Part shown: positions 10,702 to 22,604 of the stretch, in pieces
Position numbering within the stretch: position 1 is the stretch's first letter
How the letters are laid out: the number at the start of each line of letters is the position of its first letter
Assembly (NCBI GenBank): GCA_030549335.1
Contig: CM060190.1
Span: forward strand, 71,314,118-71,378,117
Origin: Pontederia crassipes
Lineage: Eukaryota; Streptophyta; Magnoliopsida; Commelinales; Pontederiaceae
Length of the DNA stretch: 64,000 nucleotides
Direction of reading: 5' to 3'
Made by a program: the position numbers and the translations under genes
Notes under the pieces: generated by a model
What the model was told of the DNA's origin: nothing
What the model saw: the letters and a program-made list of their open reading frames with translations, nothing else
The model's database searches: none

Positions 10702-13569
10702 TTAAGATTCCTGGGGAGTCTCAAATCTTGTGGGTGTGTCAATGCCCATCATACAACACAGGCCTGATATTAATATTATAAGCAATACGACAGCCTGAGA
10801 TCAAAGGGGAAAAAGTGTCAACAAATTTATCAGATTATCCGTCTTTCAGGTCCATTCTGAAAAAAATTGTCTAGAATTCTATCCATACGACCTTAAATTT
10901 CTGCGGTAATTCGATAAAATTGAAGGCTTACCACAAAAAGCCCTTCTAGAAGTGATGTCTTAATTTGGCAAACTCCATCGCAGGTAGTCAGGTTCAAGTT
11001 ATTGTTTTGGGTTCCCTCTGCAAGCAACCTCAAAGCCAAATGAGATCGGTATTGGATTGAGGTATAGGGGTTGGAAGTATAGAGAATTGTATGTGTGACA
11101 CCAGACTGCTTCAGTAAGTTCACTAAATCAGATAAAACTTCCCCTGTATAGAAAAGATCAGATGAGTTCAAGTTCATTTGAAATATCCATCAAAGAACTT
11201 ATAAACCAAGGAGAATAATTACCTTCTGACTGGGTGATATGTAGTTCTTCAGAAGCCCCACTGCAGAAAACAATAAGATCTGTCTTCCCACCAGCCCTCG
11301 AATGAATAAAATCCTAGGGTTTTATGTTGAGTTAAAATTTATAACTTTTTAGGAAAGAAAGTATAACTATGGAAAGTATTTTTTTACCAAGTCAACTAGT
11401 TTTTTTTTTTTATGTTGAGAGGGACCAAATCAATTAGTTAAAGCAAGAATAACTTACATGGACGGACTCCAAGCCTTGAAGTTTCTTCAGATTTTCTCCT
11501 TTGACAGAACATGTTTCAGTATAAGCAATTTGATTCACCCCTAATCCGTGAGGGCAAGTTTTCTCAAAAGCTGATAGCAATGAATTCTCCAGAGTTTCTT
11601 TCTCATCTAGTATGGCAATGTACGGAAAAACCATGGAAAAATTTGAGCTTGTGAAAGAAAGCTGCAACAAGAACATGACAAGTTAAATCCACATGGCAAA
11701 ACTCTTGCACCTTTCTAACGTAAAACATTATTTGAACAGAGTGACAACAGAAATATCCAAACCCGAGTGGCTAGTACCTTCAAGACATCCAACAACGAAG
11801 AATCTTGTTCTTTGGGACTAGATATATCTGATGATTGCAACTACAGAATGAAAAATAGTTAGCCCATGACACCAAAAAGAAGATAATGTTTTGAAAGTTG
11901 AAAAAACCAATATAATTATCACAAAGATGATTAATTTTACCTACTCTATGGCATCTAGCTAGACAGCTACATGGGAATCGACGATCACAAGTAATTCATA
12001 TATTGTACAAATCTCATCATTATCATTCTGCTAGTTAGTTTAAAGTTTGAAACTCATTGGTCTCCCGATAGAGGGCAAAATGTTTACCACCCATAGATAG
12101 CAAAAGTTCTTTTTGTTCCGTATAACAAGTAACTTCGCACATAAAAGACATTTCAGTTTCAATGTACACAAAATAAAACCTTCCCCTCCAGTGATAAAAA
12201 TTTATATTTGTTTACCTGTCGCCCAACAAAAATGAGAGCAATCTCAGCATTGTTGTCAAGGTTGTCCCTGAAGCACTACAAAAATTTAACCAAGTAGGCA
12301 TTAGAGTTAAACAACATACAAAAAGTTCAAAGCACTGGATTAAATGATTAAATCAGCAACTTACCACAACATTTGACCAACCTCCTTCGGATATTACAGA
12401 GTTGACTAAATCCTTTGGGGAGAATGTGCGGTACTCAACCACACTTTCATCACGAGATGACCTTCAAGACAATTGAATGGACTTCATCAAGGAATTGCAT
12501 TTTATGATTTGTATTTGTATGATCAATAATGTAGCATACCGTAAAAAAATCAATAATGTAGCAACACTATTTTGAACAAGGAAAAAAGTCTCTTATGTGT
12601 GTGTATATAGATTTTGGGGGTGATGATGGTTGCAGGATGGATGGTGGTAAGATGGCAAGATAGAGACTTAGAAAGCAAGACTATCAGAATCCCATAGAGA
12701 CAGGGTGATAGGTTGCTTGTCACTAAAAAATCAACCTATTTATGTCACTTAAAGAACACATGAAGTCTAAATTTTATGTTTGACATACAAGATCCGTGAA
12801 ACAATCAGGAAAATCTTATTATATGAGTTACCAGCGCTAAAATTTAAATTCAATCTTTTTTTTAGAGATAGAGAGTAAATTCAATCTTTTTTAGTTGAAA
12901 AAGGATAGTCGGCAATGTATTTGCACCCACTATATTAATACTTCAAAGTTTTACATAGCAGTGATTCATCAGAATCCATATGAAGCCACAAAGTCCCACT
13001 CTATAATCAAGTTTTAAATTATATTGTCGATGTCATTGCTTTAGATCTAAGGAGATAGAAGAACCAACTAATTGGTGCAAGAATATGAGAGACTTGATGG
13101 AAACCTGAAGAAAACTCTCTTCTACTACTTTTGAATTTTTTTTAGAAGTTTTCATAAAGCATTCTGTTGTTTTCTATTTATACTCCTACTCCAATGTAAT
13201 ATAATTACACGACTAAAAAAGTATCTTCTCACTAAACTGTGACACAACACTTACTGATCATAATAGTTCACTACAATGTTGATAGCAGAAATTCAAATTT
13301 AACAGAAATAGCAAAAGTTGTGAACATTCGAATTTAACAATTAGTCATGTTCCTTGATAGACAGGATTCAGATCCATATAGGTAGTGTAATCAAGAAACA
13401 GAAAACATCATTCGCATCCAATGCCTGATAAACAAAAAAAGCAAATAAATTACCCTTCTTGATGCGATGACCACAGGAAGGCAGGAGCCGTTGTTTGAAA
13501 GCTTAAAGCATGTCGCACTCCTACAAGCACAACCATGATTGATAAAAGTACCATCTTGGTTGTCCCCAT
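10702..13569 (-). CDS. V-ATPase accessory S1 / Ac45 (VOA1)-like membrane protein (8 exons)
   Basis: A predicted type I endomembrane protein. Exons, transcription order: 13454-13569, 12365-12461, 12216-12275, 11778-11840, 11458-11661, 11223-11313, 10932-11143, 10702-10794. They sum to 936 nt, giving 311 aa with consistent phases. The start is the first ATG after an in-frame TAA. It opens with a hydrophobic signal peptide (residues about 6-23) followed by APAFLWSS, resembling the VLLWSS start of mature Ac45. The luminal part ends with GEVLSDLVNLLKQSGV and THTILYTSNP. A C-terminal membrane segment, VVLLIILISGLCCMMG, precedes the short tail DTPTRFETPQES. Ac45/VOA1 proteins assist assembly and routing of the V-ATPase Vo sector. 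The architecture matches, but overall identity to animal or yeast members is low, so the function is inferred. Confidence 0.82.
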
Positions 13570-14052
13570 TTATTCCCTGAACAACAATCGAATTAGCTTC
13601 ATACAGACAAAAACAAATCAACTAAACAAAATACCAAGAAGCTCATCGCCAGTGGAAAAACGCCAAGCGCTAAAGAATTCTATTCCTATACATAAAGATG
13701 CAAATTTTATTAAAGCTATCCGAAGAAAAAAAACCTGAATTAGGATAATTATACTGGTGCTGATCCCGGAGTAGGAATAGATTGAAAAGTTTAGATCGGA
13801 ATTCGGAACCAATACCAGAAGAGACGCCGATCACCAAAAACCTAGGATTAGATTGGCGCTTCTTCCGACCGAGCGCTGGGTAGCTTGCACTAATCGTTAT
13901 CGCTTCCTCCGATGCAAATTGAATCGGAGCCTCGGCACAAGACAACGAGGAGGAGCTACGAATCCGAGCACCCAACGAGTCGATCGGATGGCGCCGTGGC
14001 GGTGTTGTTATTTTTGAGGAAACATGATGCCGTTTTGGGTAGAACACATTTA

Positions 14053-14543
14053 GGCGTTTGGAATGAGGTAATAAAATTCTCATGCCACCGGGTTACTACC
14101 GATAATTTTAATTGTTTTGATAATTTTAATTATCAGATTGATAATTTAGATAATAGGTAGGGAGATTGTGTTTCGCGGATGAGAATATATTTTGACAAAT
14201 ATATTTTGACAAAAATATTCTTTCAATTAAATTTTTTATTTTAAATATTTTATTAATAAATAAATATCATTTAACTTCATCTTTTTATTATTTGAAATAT
14301 TTTATAAATAACTCTTAATTTTGTCTTATTATATATATATATTCATTTTTCTATTTTTTTGTTTATTTATAATAATATATTATTAAAATCTGAAATAATT
14401 TTTAAAAATATTTTAATAATTTTATCACTATTCATTTCGATTATTATTTATATTACAAATACTTAATAATTTAAATAATGATAATATATTTAATTGATGA
14501 TTTAAATTATTGATTATTTAAATTAGTAATGCGCAAACGGTCC
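14053..14543. mobile_element. Tourist-like MITE upstream of the VOA1-like gene
   Basis: Flanked by TTA (14050-14052 and 14544-14546). The ends are GGCGTTTGG and, reverse complemented, GGACCGTTTG. The interior closely matches the MITE at 28998-29523 over most of its length, for example the shared stretch ATTTTATTAATAAATAAATA. It lies about 0.5 kb upstream of the VOA1-like start codon, so it may sit in the promoter. Confidence 0.75.
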
Positions 14544-15520
14544 TTAATCTTAACGAGCGGCACGAATCGCACGATCCACGGCCGTCTGTTTGCGAGGGCG
14601 ATCAGACAGAGGATTGGGATGGACGGCCCAGATTATGTCCCTTAATTGGTCAGACTGAAGTGTGCAATCATCCGAGAGAGTCCGCATACTCCTGCATTAC
14701 GCGTTCGATCTCGCATATTACTTTTTCTCCACAATTATTATTTGGTCGATTAAGTTATACTGATGAGTGGTGACAACCTGAATTAATCTGTCACATACAT
14801 GTATTTGGCAGAAAAAAGAAAGAAAACTTACTGAAATATATGGAAAAAATAAAAATGTCTCCTCTTTAAAAAAAGACACCGTGTTCTCTATATTTTTATT
14901 TATTGAATTAAAAATTTATAAATCTTATTTTATTCATTTTTAATTAAATATTTTAAATTTGATTCATAAATTTTGTATTTAATAAATAAGAAGAAAGAAG
15001 AGATTGTGTCACTCGTTGAAAGGAAGAACACGTTCATTAAGTTCGAAAATATATATATATTATATATGATTATTAGTAAAAGATTAAATAAAAAAAGGCT
15101 TTCAGCGCCAAACATTATTATTTTACAAGTACATGTGCTTTAACCAAAAACCTTGTTTTAATTTGGTAAAAGAGATTCCCAAGTGATTTCAGAAGAAATG
15201 ACTTGGTAAAAGAGATTCCAAGTGATTTCAGATGAAATGAACTAAGGGTGATCTTTTCTTTTAAATCCTAACATTCCAAAAAATATGATAATTTGGAATC
15301 ACACATTCCTATGTTTAAATTTTTTTCAAAACGTAAAACATAACTATGTTTAAATTTGAATTCGGGATCTATAGTAAAAAAAATTCATTGGAATGTGAGA
15401 TAAAATTTGAAATGTGAAATTAATTTTGAAAAAAATGAGATTGACTCAGTTGATAGAAATCCTCCCATTTAATATTATATGCAAAGTAATAACTGAGTGA
15501 CCATGACAAAACAATTATCA
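14544..15520. other. Intergenic AT-rich DNA
   Basis: No coding series was recognised. A 30-bp segment around 15170-15240 (AGAGATTCCAAGTGATTTCAG type) is locally duplicated. The stretch 15521-15864 is probably the 3' untranslated and downstream region of the eL24 gene. Confidence 0.45.
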
Positions 15521-15864
15521 AATCAGTGTGCGTGAGAATTTGGAAAAAGATTCAGCAGATGCTCACGAAGGCATTTCCAAATGTTTCCCCTGGGAAGGCA
15601 AGTCTTCTTAAGAAGATCCAAGGTTGTAGGCATGCTGATGTACTGGATAGTTCGAGAAAACAGACCATAAAGTATGCGGTAAAAGTTTAAAAGCTTCAAA
15701 ACTCTGGTAAGGATTCTTAATTTGTTCGCATACAAGTTCGGCATCTGAAAACATAAAGGGTAGCAAAATCACAAGCGACATTATCCAAACACTATGCTCT
15801 GAGATACATATGGAAAAAACTACTAGCTCCACCGAAAACAGATAACCACATATTGGGGGAGGGT

Positions 15865-17665
15865 TCAACGCTTGCCACCACCACCACCAATCTTAGGACC
15901 CTTTGGAGCCTTAGGAGCAGCACCCTTTGTCTGGGTTTTCTGTGTTTTAGCTACTGTCTCAGCTTTCTTGGCTTTCTTCTCATCCTTGGTTTTCTTAATC
16001 CGCTCTTTTATCTCACTGCCAAAATATATGAAAATGCACTTAGTTCACCAATAGCTTAAGATCAATTTGATATGTCGATGCCTAGAAAAAGTCTAGAAAT
16101 TTAGTGCTTCAGAAACAGCCATGCCATTTACAATAGTCAGTAAAATAGACTTCACGATAAACAAGGTTTACAAAGAAGAAAATTTAATAACATTTTAAAC
16201 TAGACAAATAAACGTCCAAGTCTCTGGCAAATCATAAGGGCTTACAGAAAAAAAACTAATTGTAACGGACAGTATAAACAATTAGGTAACTGACAAGCAC
16301 TGACATGGTTGCAAAAGAAAAAAAAGAATGGCAAAAGATAAAATCTTAGCTTCCTAATCAGTTTGCCATTGATATTGACTGAATAAATCAATTCTTCCTT
16401 TTATTTATCGATGCACAAGAAATCCAACTAAGGAGATGACTGAGGAAAGAAAATGTACCGAAGAGCAGCTTCTCTTGCTGCATCTCGAACTTCAGCCTTC
16501 TCAGTTCTCTTCTTTTGAATAACCTCTAGGGTTGCACCAACAATGGACCTAGTATATGGCTTCTTGGTGGTGCGACGTCTCTTTTTGACAGCCTCAGCAT
16601 GAATATCCTGCATTAGGAAAATGAACAACAAATCCAAACTATTTAATATGTATATATGCTTTACAGCTATTATGAAGAAAACTGACAGAACAGGTAACCA
16701 AAGAATCATAGTTAAAACGGAATAAGATATTGTTTATCTTTACTGCTATAAGAAAACAAATTATGATGAGATTCTGACATAGATGCATATAGTTTATTTC
16801 CTCCAAATATCTGGAAAATGACAACCAGAGCATAGCAAATTTGCCCCATTCAGATACGAAGTAGTAACCAGATAAACATGTCATAGATATTATCAAGTCT
16901 GCTACCTAGGATAACCAAACAAAACCTTGAATTTCCCAGTTGTTTGTCATGCCAGTTTAGAATTCAAAAGGAAACATAACTCACAGGGCCCATTGGAATA
17001 AAGGTCAATTAGATTAATATAGGAAAAAGAGACATCAGTGAGGCAAAAGAGCATCCCTAAAAAAGTTGTCAAAAGAAGTCACCTTTTTGTGTTGCTTCCT
17101 GTACATTGCTGTCCAGGTAAGCTTGGCAGGCTTCAGACGGTTGTGGAAGTAACGTTTGCATTTTGAGTTAGCAAAAAGAAAGACCTAGCAGCAGTAAATG
17201 TTTCAGTCAGAGGACATAAATCTAGCTTCAAATCTAGATTGATACCACTGGATGTCCTAACAAGCTTACCTGGGAATCTGATCTAATAAATCTGATGCCC
17301 TTTCCTGGGTATATCTTTGCGCCACTGAATCGGCAGAGTTCAGTCCTGCAGTTCAAGCACAAAATCAAAATATGAAGATGAAAAGGATCGCATTAGAGTT
17401 CAACCAGCAATGGCACTGTTATACACTGTTAGCACAACAGGGAAAACAGATTTATATTCATTGCATAGTAAAAATCAAATGATAACAAACTCCTGACAAA
17501 AGAAAATTGACTAAAAAAGATAAAAGAGTGGCAAAGGAAGCATGGATGATAAACAATAATAGGAGTTTTTCTTTTCGGCATAATGAATATAACTGCAAAA
17601 TAAAATAAAAATTAAAAAGAGGTCTACAAGTATCACAAGTGTGGTAGAACATACTTCAGAACCAT
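15865..17665 (-). CDS. RPL24: Large-subunit ribosomal protein eL24 (5 exons)
   Basis: Component of the cytosolic 60S ribosomal subunit. Exons, transcription order: 17655-17665 (11 nt only), 17270-17345, 17083-17184, 16459-16607, 15865-16015. They total 489 nt, giving 162 aa, the usual plant eL24 length. The conserved L24e domain starts [20 protein letters not shown] and continues with [20 protein letters not shown] and [13 protein letters not shown] (residues 1 to about 63). The basic C-terminal extension ends [13 protein letters not shown]. The first coding exon holds only ATG GTT CTG AA, which confirms the start. A leader intron precedes it. Confidence 0.96.
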
Positions 17666-17699
17666 CTTCTTGAGTTTGAGGACTGTCCAGCAACTCTAC

Positions 17700-18233
17700 C
17701 TAAAAATAAAAACAAATAATCACATCAGAAATAACAACGTAAGAGATTAAAAAAACTTGGAGAAACATGACATGTGTAGAGGAAAACATAACAGAAAGAC
17801 CGAATAAACTTGCTTTTTCGGCGAAAATCGCAATCTTCTCCCTTAAAGATAGGGAGATATGATCTCAATTCTGTTGCAATGTGTTTTCCGTAGAACGAAC
17901 GAATGCATAGAAACAAACAGAACTATGATCTCTACAGCATCTAAACAATGGTATGTTGAGGCACCAAGATCAACAATCGCACAAAAAAAAGGGCCATATT
18001 TATAAGGAGTCTAACGATCATCGACAATTGCCAGATAACAATGCCTCAAACAACCATTCAAGGAATGCATCGATCAAATTGAGGAATGGGAAGCAGAGAG
18101 AGAGAATAATCAGATTCCTCTTTACGCGACAAAACTTAACAAGAAACCAAACAGAGATTTCGAACAACGAAAAGAGAAAACGAGCCAGCACACAAATCGC
18201 TCGCAGAACAGAAATGCGAAAAGGGGAACGCAC
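17700..18233 (-). other. Leader (5' UTR) intron of RPL24
   Basis: On the minus strand the donor GAG|GTGCG at 18233 and the acceptor TTTTTAG at 17700 bracket 534 bp. They join a short leader exon to the exon carrying the ATG. Leader introns are common in plant ribosomal protein genes. Transcript data would be needed to confirm it. Confidence 0.6.
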
Positions 18234-18282
18234 CTCGACGGCCGCGGACGAAGGAGAAATGGAGATGGCGCCGTTGGTCTCT

Positions 18283-18520
18283 TCTAGGGTTTTTAGCAAT
18301 CTTCGAGTACCCTTCGAGTCTTCGAGACCCTGATACACGTGATTGATGATATCAAGGCCGTCCAGATTTATCATGGCGATGCGCTCCGTGGCTTCGTGCC
18401 AACGGGTTTGGCAATCGACTCAACCCGAGTTGGGTCGCCGAACCGGATCGCGGAATTGCAGTGGGCTTCGTTAATTTGACGGCCGACTACACTTTTTAAT
18501 ATTTCACGACCATGTGGGCC
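18283..18520 (-). promoter_or_regulatory. RPL24 promoter region: telo-box and site II-like motifs
   Basis: On the minus strand AAACCCTAGA (18283-18292), a telo-box, lies at the expected transcription start or leader. Two TGGGCT/TGGGCC-type motifs lie further upstream at 18462-18467 and 18515-18520. Telo-boxes combined with site II motifs are characteristic of plant ribosomal protein promoters. Confidence 0.5.
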
Positions 18521-18669
18521 ATCTGAACTTTTTTTAGTGATGGTCTTCCAATCCAAACTAATTAAAGCACCCAAGATGTAAAACATTTATTTTTTTGTCA
18601 TTTAATTATTTTAGTAGTTATAAATATATGATTATATTAAATATATACTTTATAATAAAAAAGAATTTA

Positions 18670-19500
18670 ATGGGAGTGCTCCCAACCCTGCTCCCAACTA
18701 TCTGGACCATCTCATTTGGCCTGACGTGGGAGAGAGGGAGAGGGTGAGAGTGGCGGAGGCGAAGGAAGGCCGAGGAGGTTAGGAGGACGACGAAAATGGT
18801 GGCAAACGAGGGGGAGGATGTGAAGAGGGGGGGGGGGGGGGGGGCATGCGGGCTAGGCACTCGAGGAGGAGGTCGTCGGGAAGGGACAAGATCGGAGGGC
18901 AAGGGAAGGCGCCCGCAATAGAGGTGGAGCATAATTTCGATGAGGGGTGGTCGATGGTGCGGCGAGGGTCAGGGCAGCAATGCTTGATGAGCCAGGAGAG
19001 GTTACGGGAGCTGCAAGCATTGGAGGAAGAGACGCAGGCAGAGACGACAGCGGGGCAGTGATGCCAACGAGAGAGGAGGGGGGTTGAGTTGAATGCAGTG
19101 TGTGTACTATATGGAGGGGGGGGGGGGGGGGGGGGGGGTTGGATGGTCCATAGATGGAACCTGGCGGAAGGGGAGACGGAGGCCCCGGAGGAAGGCACCG
19201 GGAGCAAGAGAGGAGGCGGGCAGAGTGGGAGGGGAGGTGGCGGTGACCTTCGACGGTGGAGGCATCGTCATTAGGGGAGAATAACAGGACATGGTCGCTG
19301 GGAGGTGTAGCGGGGAACACCAAGGAAGCTACGGGGGAGGCGGTGGGGGACTTCGACGAGGTGACGCCGGACTGAGAGAAGAATACAACAATCTAAGACG
19401 GGATATGGCCGTGACCGACGACCGCGGAGCCCCATCGAGGAGTGATGGCGGTCGCGAAATATGACTGTCTGATCTCCAAGATAGTTGGGAGTAGCACCCC

Positions 19501-19502
<2 letters not shown>
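18670..19502. mobile_element. Probable non-autonomous DNA transposon (GC-rich, poly-G)
   Basis: The two ends are imperfect inverted copies: GGGAGTGCTCCCAACC...CTCCCAACTATCTGGA on the left and, reverse complemented, GGGGTGCTACTCCCAACTAT on the right. The flanks share TTA, compatible with a PIF/Harbinger-type insertion, but the exact TSD is uncertain. The interior is very GC-rich, with poly-G tracts at 18827-18844 (18 G) and 19116-19138 (23 G), and no transposase. Long proline- or glycine-rich open frames inside are by-products of composition. Confidence 0.55.
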
Positions 19503-19505
<3 letters not shown>

Positions 19506-19543
<38 letters not shown>

Positions 19544-20578
19544 TTATAGGACTAATTTAATAATCTATATATATACTTATAGGACTAATTTAATAATCTA
19601 AATATATCACTAAATAAATTATGATTATTTAATTAGTCATACTCTAAATATTGTTATTTTCAATTTAAAAGCGTAATTTATTAGTTCTTATATTTTTTAC
19701 ATTTATCTTTCTATAATTTGGTTCCTTCCAAATATTTTTTATCCGTTCCTTGGCTCGACCCTTGAGATGTGTTTGGTTGACAAAACTTTGTCCAAATTGT
19801 GTCAAACACCCAATGTGAGTAAAACTTTCCAAATTCTAGTCACGTGGTTATTTGAATGAACTTTTAGTTCTTGCTTTCGGTAAGAACTTTCCAAGTTTTT
19901 GTCGGGAGCAAGAACATCCCTTTTTATTTTTTTCTTTCTTTTCTTTTTATTTTTAATTAATTTTTAATGTATATATATTATTTATTTATTAATTCATTAT
20001 TATTAAGCTTACAAACTAAATTATTCATTTTATTAATTATAAAATTATTAACTTATAGTAATTAAAAATTATTTTATTAATTAGTTAAAATATTTTGTTT
20101 ACTATTATAAAATAATAAAATTATAGAAAATTAGTATTAGTTAATTAAAATGATGTAAATATTATAATTATATTTATTATATTATAATATGAATTAAATA
20201 AAAATAAGTAAAATCTTTTGTATAATAATATATTTATTATAATATAATATATATTAATTAAAATATCAATTGCTTTTAGAAAAAAATATTATATTTTGAA
20301 CTTAAGATTTACGTAAATTATAATATTAATAACATATAAAAAATGCAATCAAAATTAATATTAATATATTGCAACACAACTTATTTTTTAATAAAAAATT
20401 AAATTAACAATTATGTATAATAATTTTTATATGCTACTAATTATTATTTTAAATATATATATAATATTTTTATTTAGTATAATTTTATACTTCATAAAAT
20501 AATAAATTATATTCTTAGTTCTTACTTTTGTTTAAAACTCTCACTAAAATAATACATATATACATAACTTTTATACCT
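19506..20578. other. AT-rich intergenic DNA with (AT)n run
   Basis: Begins with about 18 TA dinucleotides (19506-19542) next to the preceding element. A ~30-bp segment (ACTTATAGGACTAATTTAATAATCTA) follows in two direct copies. The rest is extremely AT-rich and shows nothing recognisable. Confidence 0.5.
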
Positions 20579-21487
20579 CATATGTAATTATTCTAAAAAA
20601 ATAATACAATTAGGAAAAAATATTCAAGAAAAATGTATATTATAAAATAACTTATAATTATAAATTTTATGTGTTTTAGATAAAATATATCTTTTTATTA
20701 TTCATCATGCATTTTTTTTGTCAATTCATCTTGCAAGTTGAATTTTTTTGTCGGTTCATCTTGCAAGTATAATATTTAACAATATATATATAGAGAGAGA
20801 GAAAAAAATTAGTGTGAAATCAGAGATTTTGATCTCACCCTCAAATCAGTGAATCTCGACCATTATAATCATGCATCATCAGTTCAGTTCGTGAAGATTG
20901 AAATATCTTAGTTGAACCGGCTTCAAATGAAAAAAAATTCAGGTTCAACCTTTTGTTTAGCCACATGATATTTGGACGGTTGATGCATGATTATAATGAG
21001 ATTCACTAATTTGAAGATGAGATAAAAATCTCTAATCTCACACTAATATTCTTCACGTGAGAAAAATTAGTGTAGATCAGAGATTTTGATCTTACGTTCA
21101 AATCAGTGAATCTCAATCGTTATAATCATGCATCAACGGTCCAGATCGTGAAGATTGAAATATCTTAGTTGAACCGACTTCAAATGAAAAAAAAATCAAG
21201 TTCAGCCTTTTGTTTGTCAATTCACTTATTTGAGGGTGAGATCAAAATCTTTAATTTCACACTAATTTTTCTCTATATATATATTGTTAAATATTATACT
21301 TGCAAGATGAACTGACAAAAAAATTCAACTTGCAAGATGAATCGTCAAAAAAATGCATGATGAATAATAAAAAGATATATTTTATCTAAAACACATAAAA
21401 TTTATAATTATAAGTTATTTTATAATATACATTTTTTCTTGAATATTTTTTCCTAATTTTATTATTTTTTTAGAATAATTACATATG
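20579..21487. mobile_element. Foldback-type element with long inverted repeat and internal MITE copies
   Basis: The arms (about 20579-20805 and 21262-21487) are near-perfect inverted copies. The left begins CATATGTAATTATTCTAAAA and the right ends with its complement. Between them lie two tandem copies of a ~240-bp unit, each starting near ATTAGTGT and containing CAAATCAGTGAATCTC and ATAATCATGCATCA. Each unit is itself terminally inverted, as it ends with the complement of GTGAATCTC...ATTAGTGT. The whole can form a hairpin with arms of about 225 bp. No protein is encoded. Confidence 0.8.
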
Positions 21488-22491
21488 TATATATGCACAT
21501 GCATATATAATTTTTTCCTCTGCACTTTTTATATTTCGGCCCTCCCCTAACTTTCAATCTCGACTCCCTCACTGAATGGCCCTTCACTTTTTTTCATATT
21601 TCTTTAATTTTAATTTGATATGTGTTATCTATTATTAAAACTTATGCGTCCTGTTTTTTTAGTTTTTTTATGCATTGCGAATGAGAGGTTACTGACCCAT
21701 AATTATTTTTTAGGTTGAGTACCATTCACTAAAAAGTTAGAGAACATGTAGATATTTGAGTGTAAATAAAAACTTAACCACCCGAAAAATTCAGATCTCG
21801 ATTAAAAAAAACAAAGATTCATCTCTTTAAACTAAGGCTACTAATAAAAAAATTCAGGAAAGTCACCCCGAAACAAAATATAATTTTAAAAATGTTATAA
21901 CTAAAATTTATTACTATAAGTTTCAAATAATATAACATAATTTTTCATTTCCTTTTACCCATATTTATTAGATTAGATATATATTTGACTTATTACGATG
22001 AAGTTAAACTTGAAATTATCAAGTTATTAATATATTTTAATAAAGTTTGTATAAATTTGATTATAATATTTCGAATTGTAATGTATAAAAAATTGAAATT
22101 ACACTTAATTTTTTTAAAAAAATAATGTGATATATTAATATTTATCTTTTCTAAAATTTATTATTTTAAAATAAATTATCGACTTAAAAAAGTTGAGACC
22201 GTTTAAGATATTCTTTTGGATAAAATGAAAGTGTTCTCTCCTATTTTTATTCAATTGTGATAAACTAGTTGAGTGATTTAATTATGAATCGTTGAATGAA
22301 AATATGATGATGTAAAAGATAAAAAATAATGCAGGATAGGAAATATCAAAATTGAACCATATTCTTTTATGTTTTAAAAAATCAATCAAAATTTAAAAGT
22401 CAATTAATTTTACGTAAAAATTACTCCACCCAAATCACTATCACCACTAGTAGATAAGGAACCATATGTGAAATTTACCTTTTTTTTTTCT
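21488..22491. other. AT-rich intergenic DNA
   Basis: No coding series, RNA gene or clear element was recognised apart from simple AT-rich sequence. Confidence 0.45.
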
Positions 22492-22510
22492 TAATGTTGT
22501 TTTTCCTATA

Positions 22511-22585
22511 AGTAGTACTAAGATGGGTGACCTCTTGGGAAGTCCTCGTGTTGCACCCTTTGATAAGGCTTTGTTGTTGTTGTTG
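22511..22585 (+). mobile_element. 5S rRNA 3' fragment fused to RTE-LINE tail (chimeric retroinsertion)
   Basis: About 49 nt (22511-22559) match the 3' part of plant 5S rRNA, including GATGGGTGACCTCTTGGGAA and GTCCTCGTGTTGCACCC. This is followed directly by GATAAGGCTTTG and TTG repeats, the 3' tail of the RTE LINE also seen at 28.5 and 58.6 kb. The insert is flanked by a 19-bp direct repeat with one mismatch (22492-22510 and 22586-22604), typical of target-primed reverse transcription. The 5' part of 5S, including the A-box region, is missing, so it is not a working 5S gene. It could be a one-off template-switch product or a truncated member of a 5S-derived SINE family. Confidence 0.85.
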
Positions 22586-22604
22586 TAATGTTATTTTTCC
22601 TATA

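Noticed and set aside
13391..13621. Frame overlapping the first VOA1-like exon
   Set aside because: The correct frame starts at 13569 and gives the signal peptide and phase-matched splicing; this one does not.
13670..14083. 137-codon frame upstream of the VOA1-like gene
   Set aside because: It overlaps the leader/promoter region and the end of a MITE, resembles no family, and is in a different frame from the real start at 13569.
15523..15868. Open frames just downstream of the eL24 stop codon
   Set aside because: They lie in the expected 3' untranslated region and show no recognised protein similarity.
18779..19323. Proline-rich or glycine-rich open frames around the poly-G tracts
   Set aside because: Compositional by-products of a GC-rich non-autonomous element; no conserved motif and no splice context.
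22511..22585. Functional 5S rRNA gene
   Set aside because: Only the 3' part is present, the 5' half including the A-box region is missing, and it is flanked by a retroinsertion TSD.
22511..22585. Cassandra-type LTR element with 5S sequence
   Set aside because: No LTR ends or second LTR nearby; the direct junction to the RTE tail and the 19-bp TSD fit LINE-mediated insertion better.
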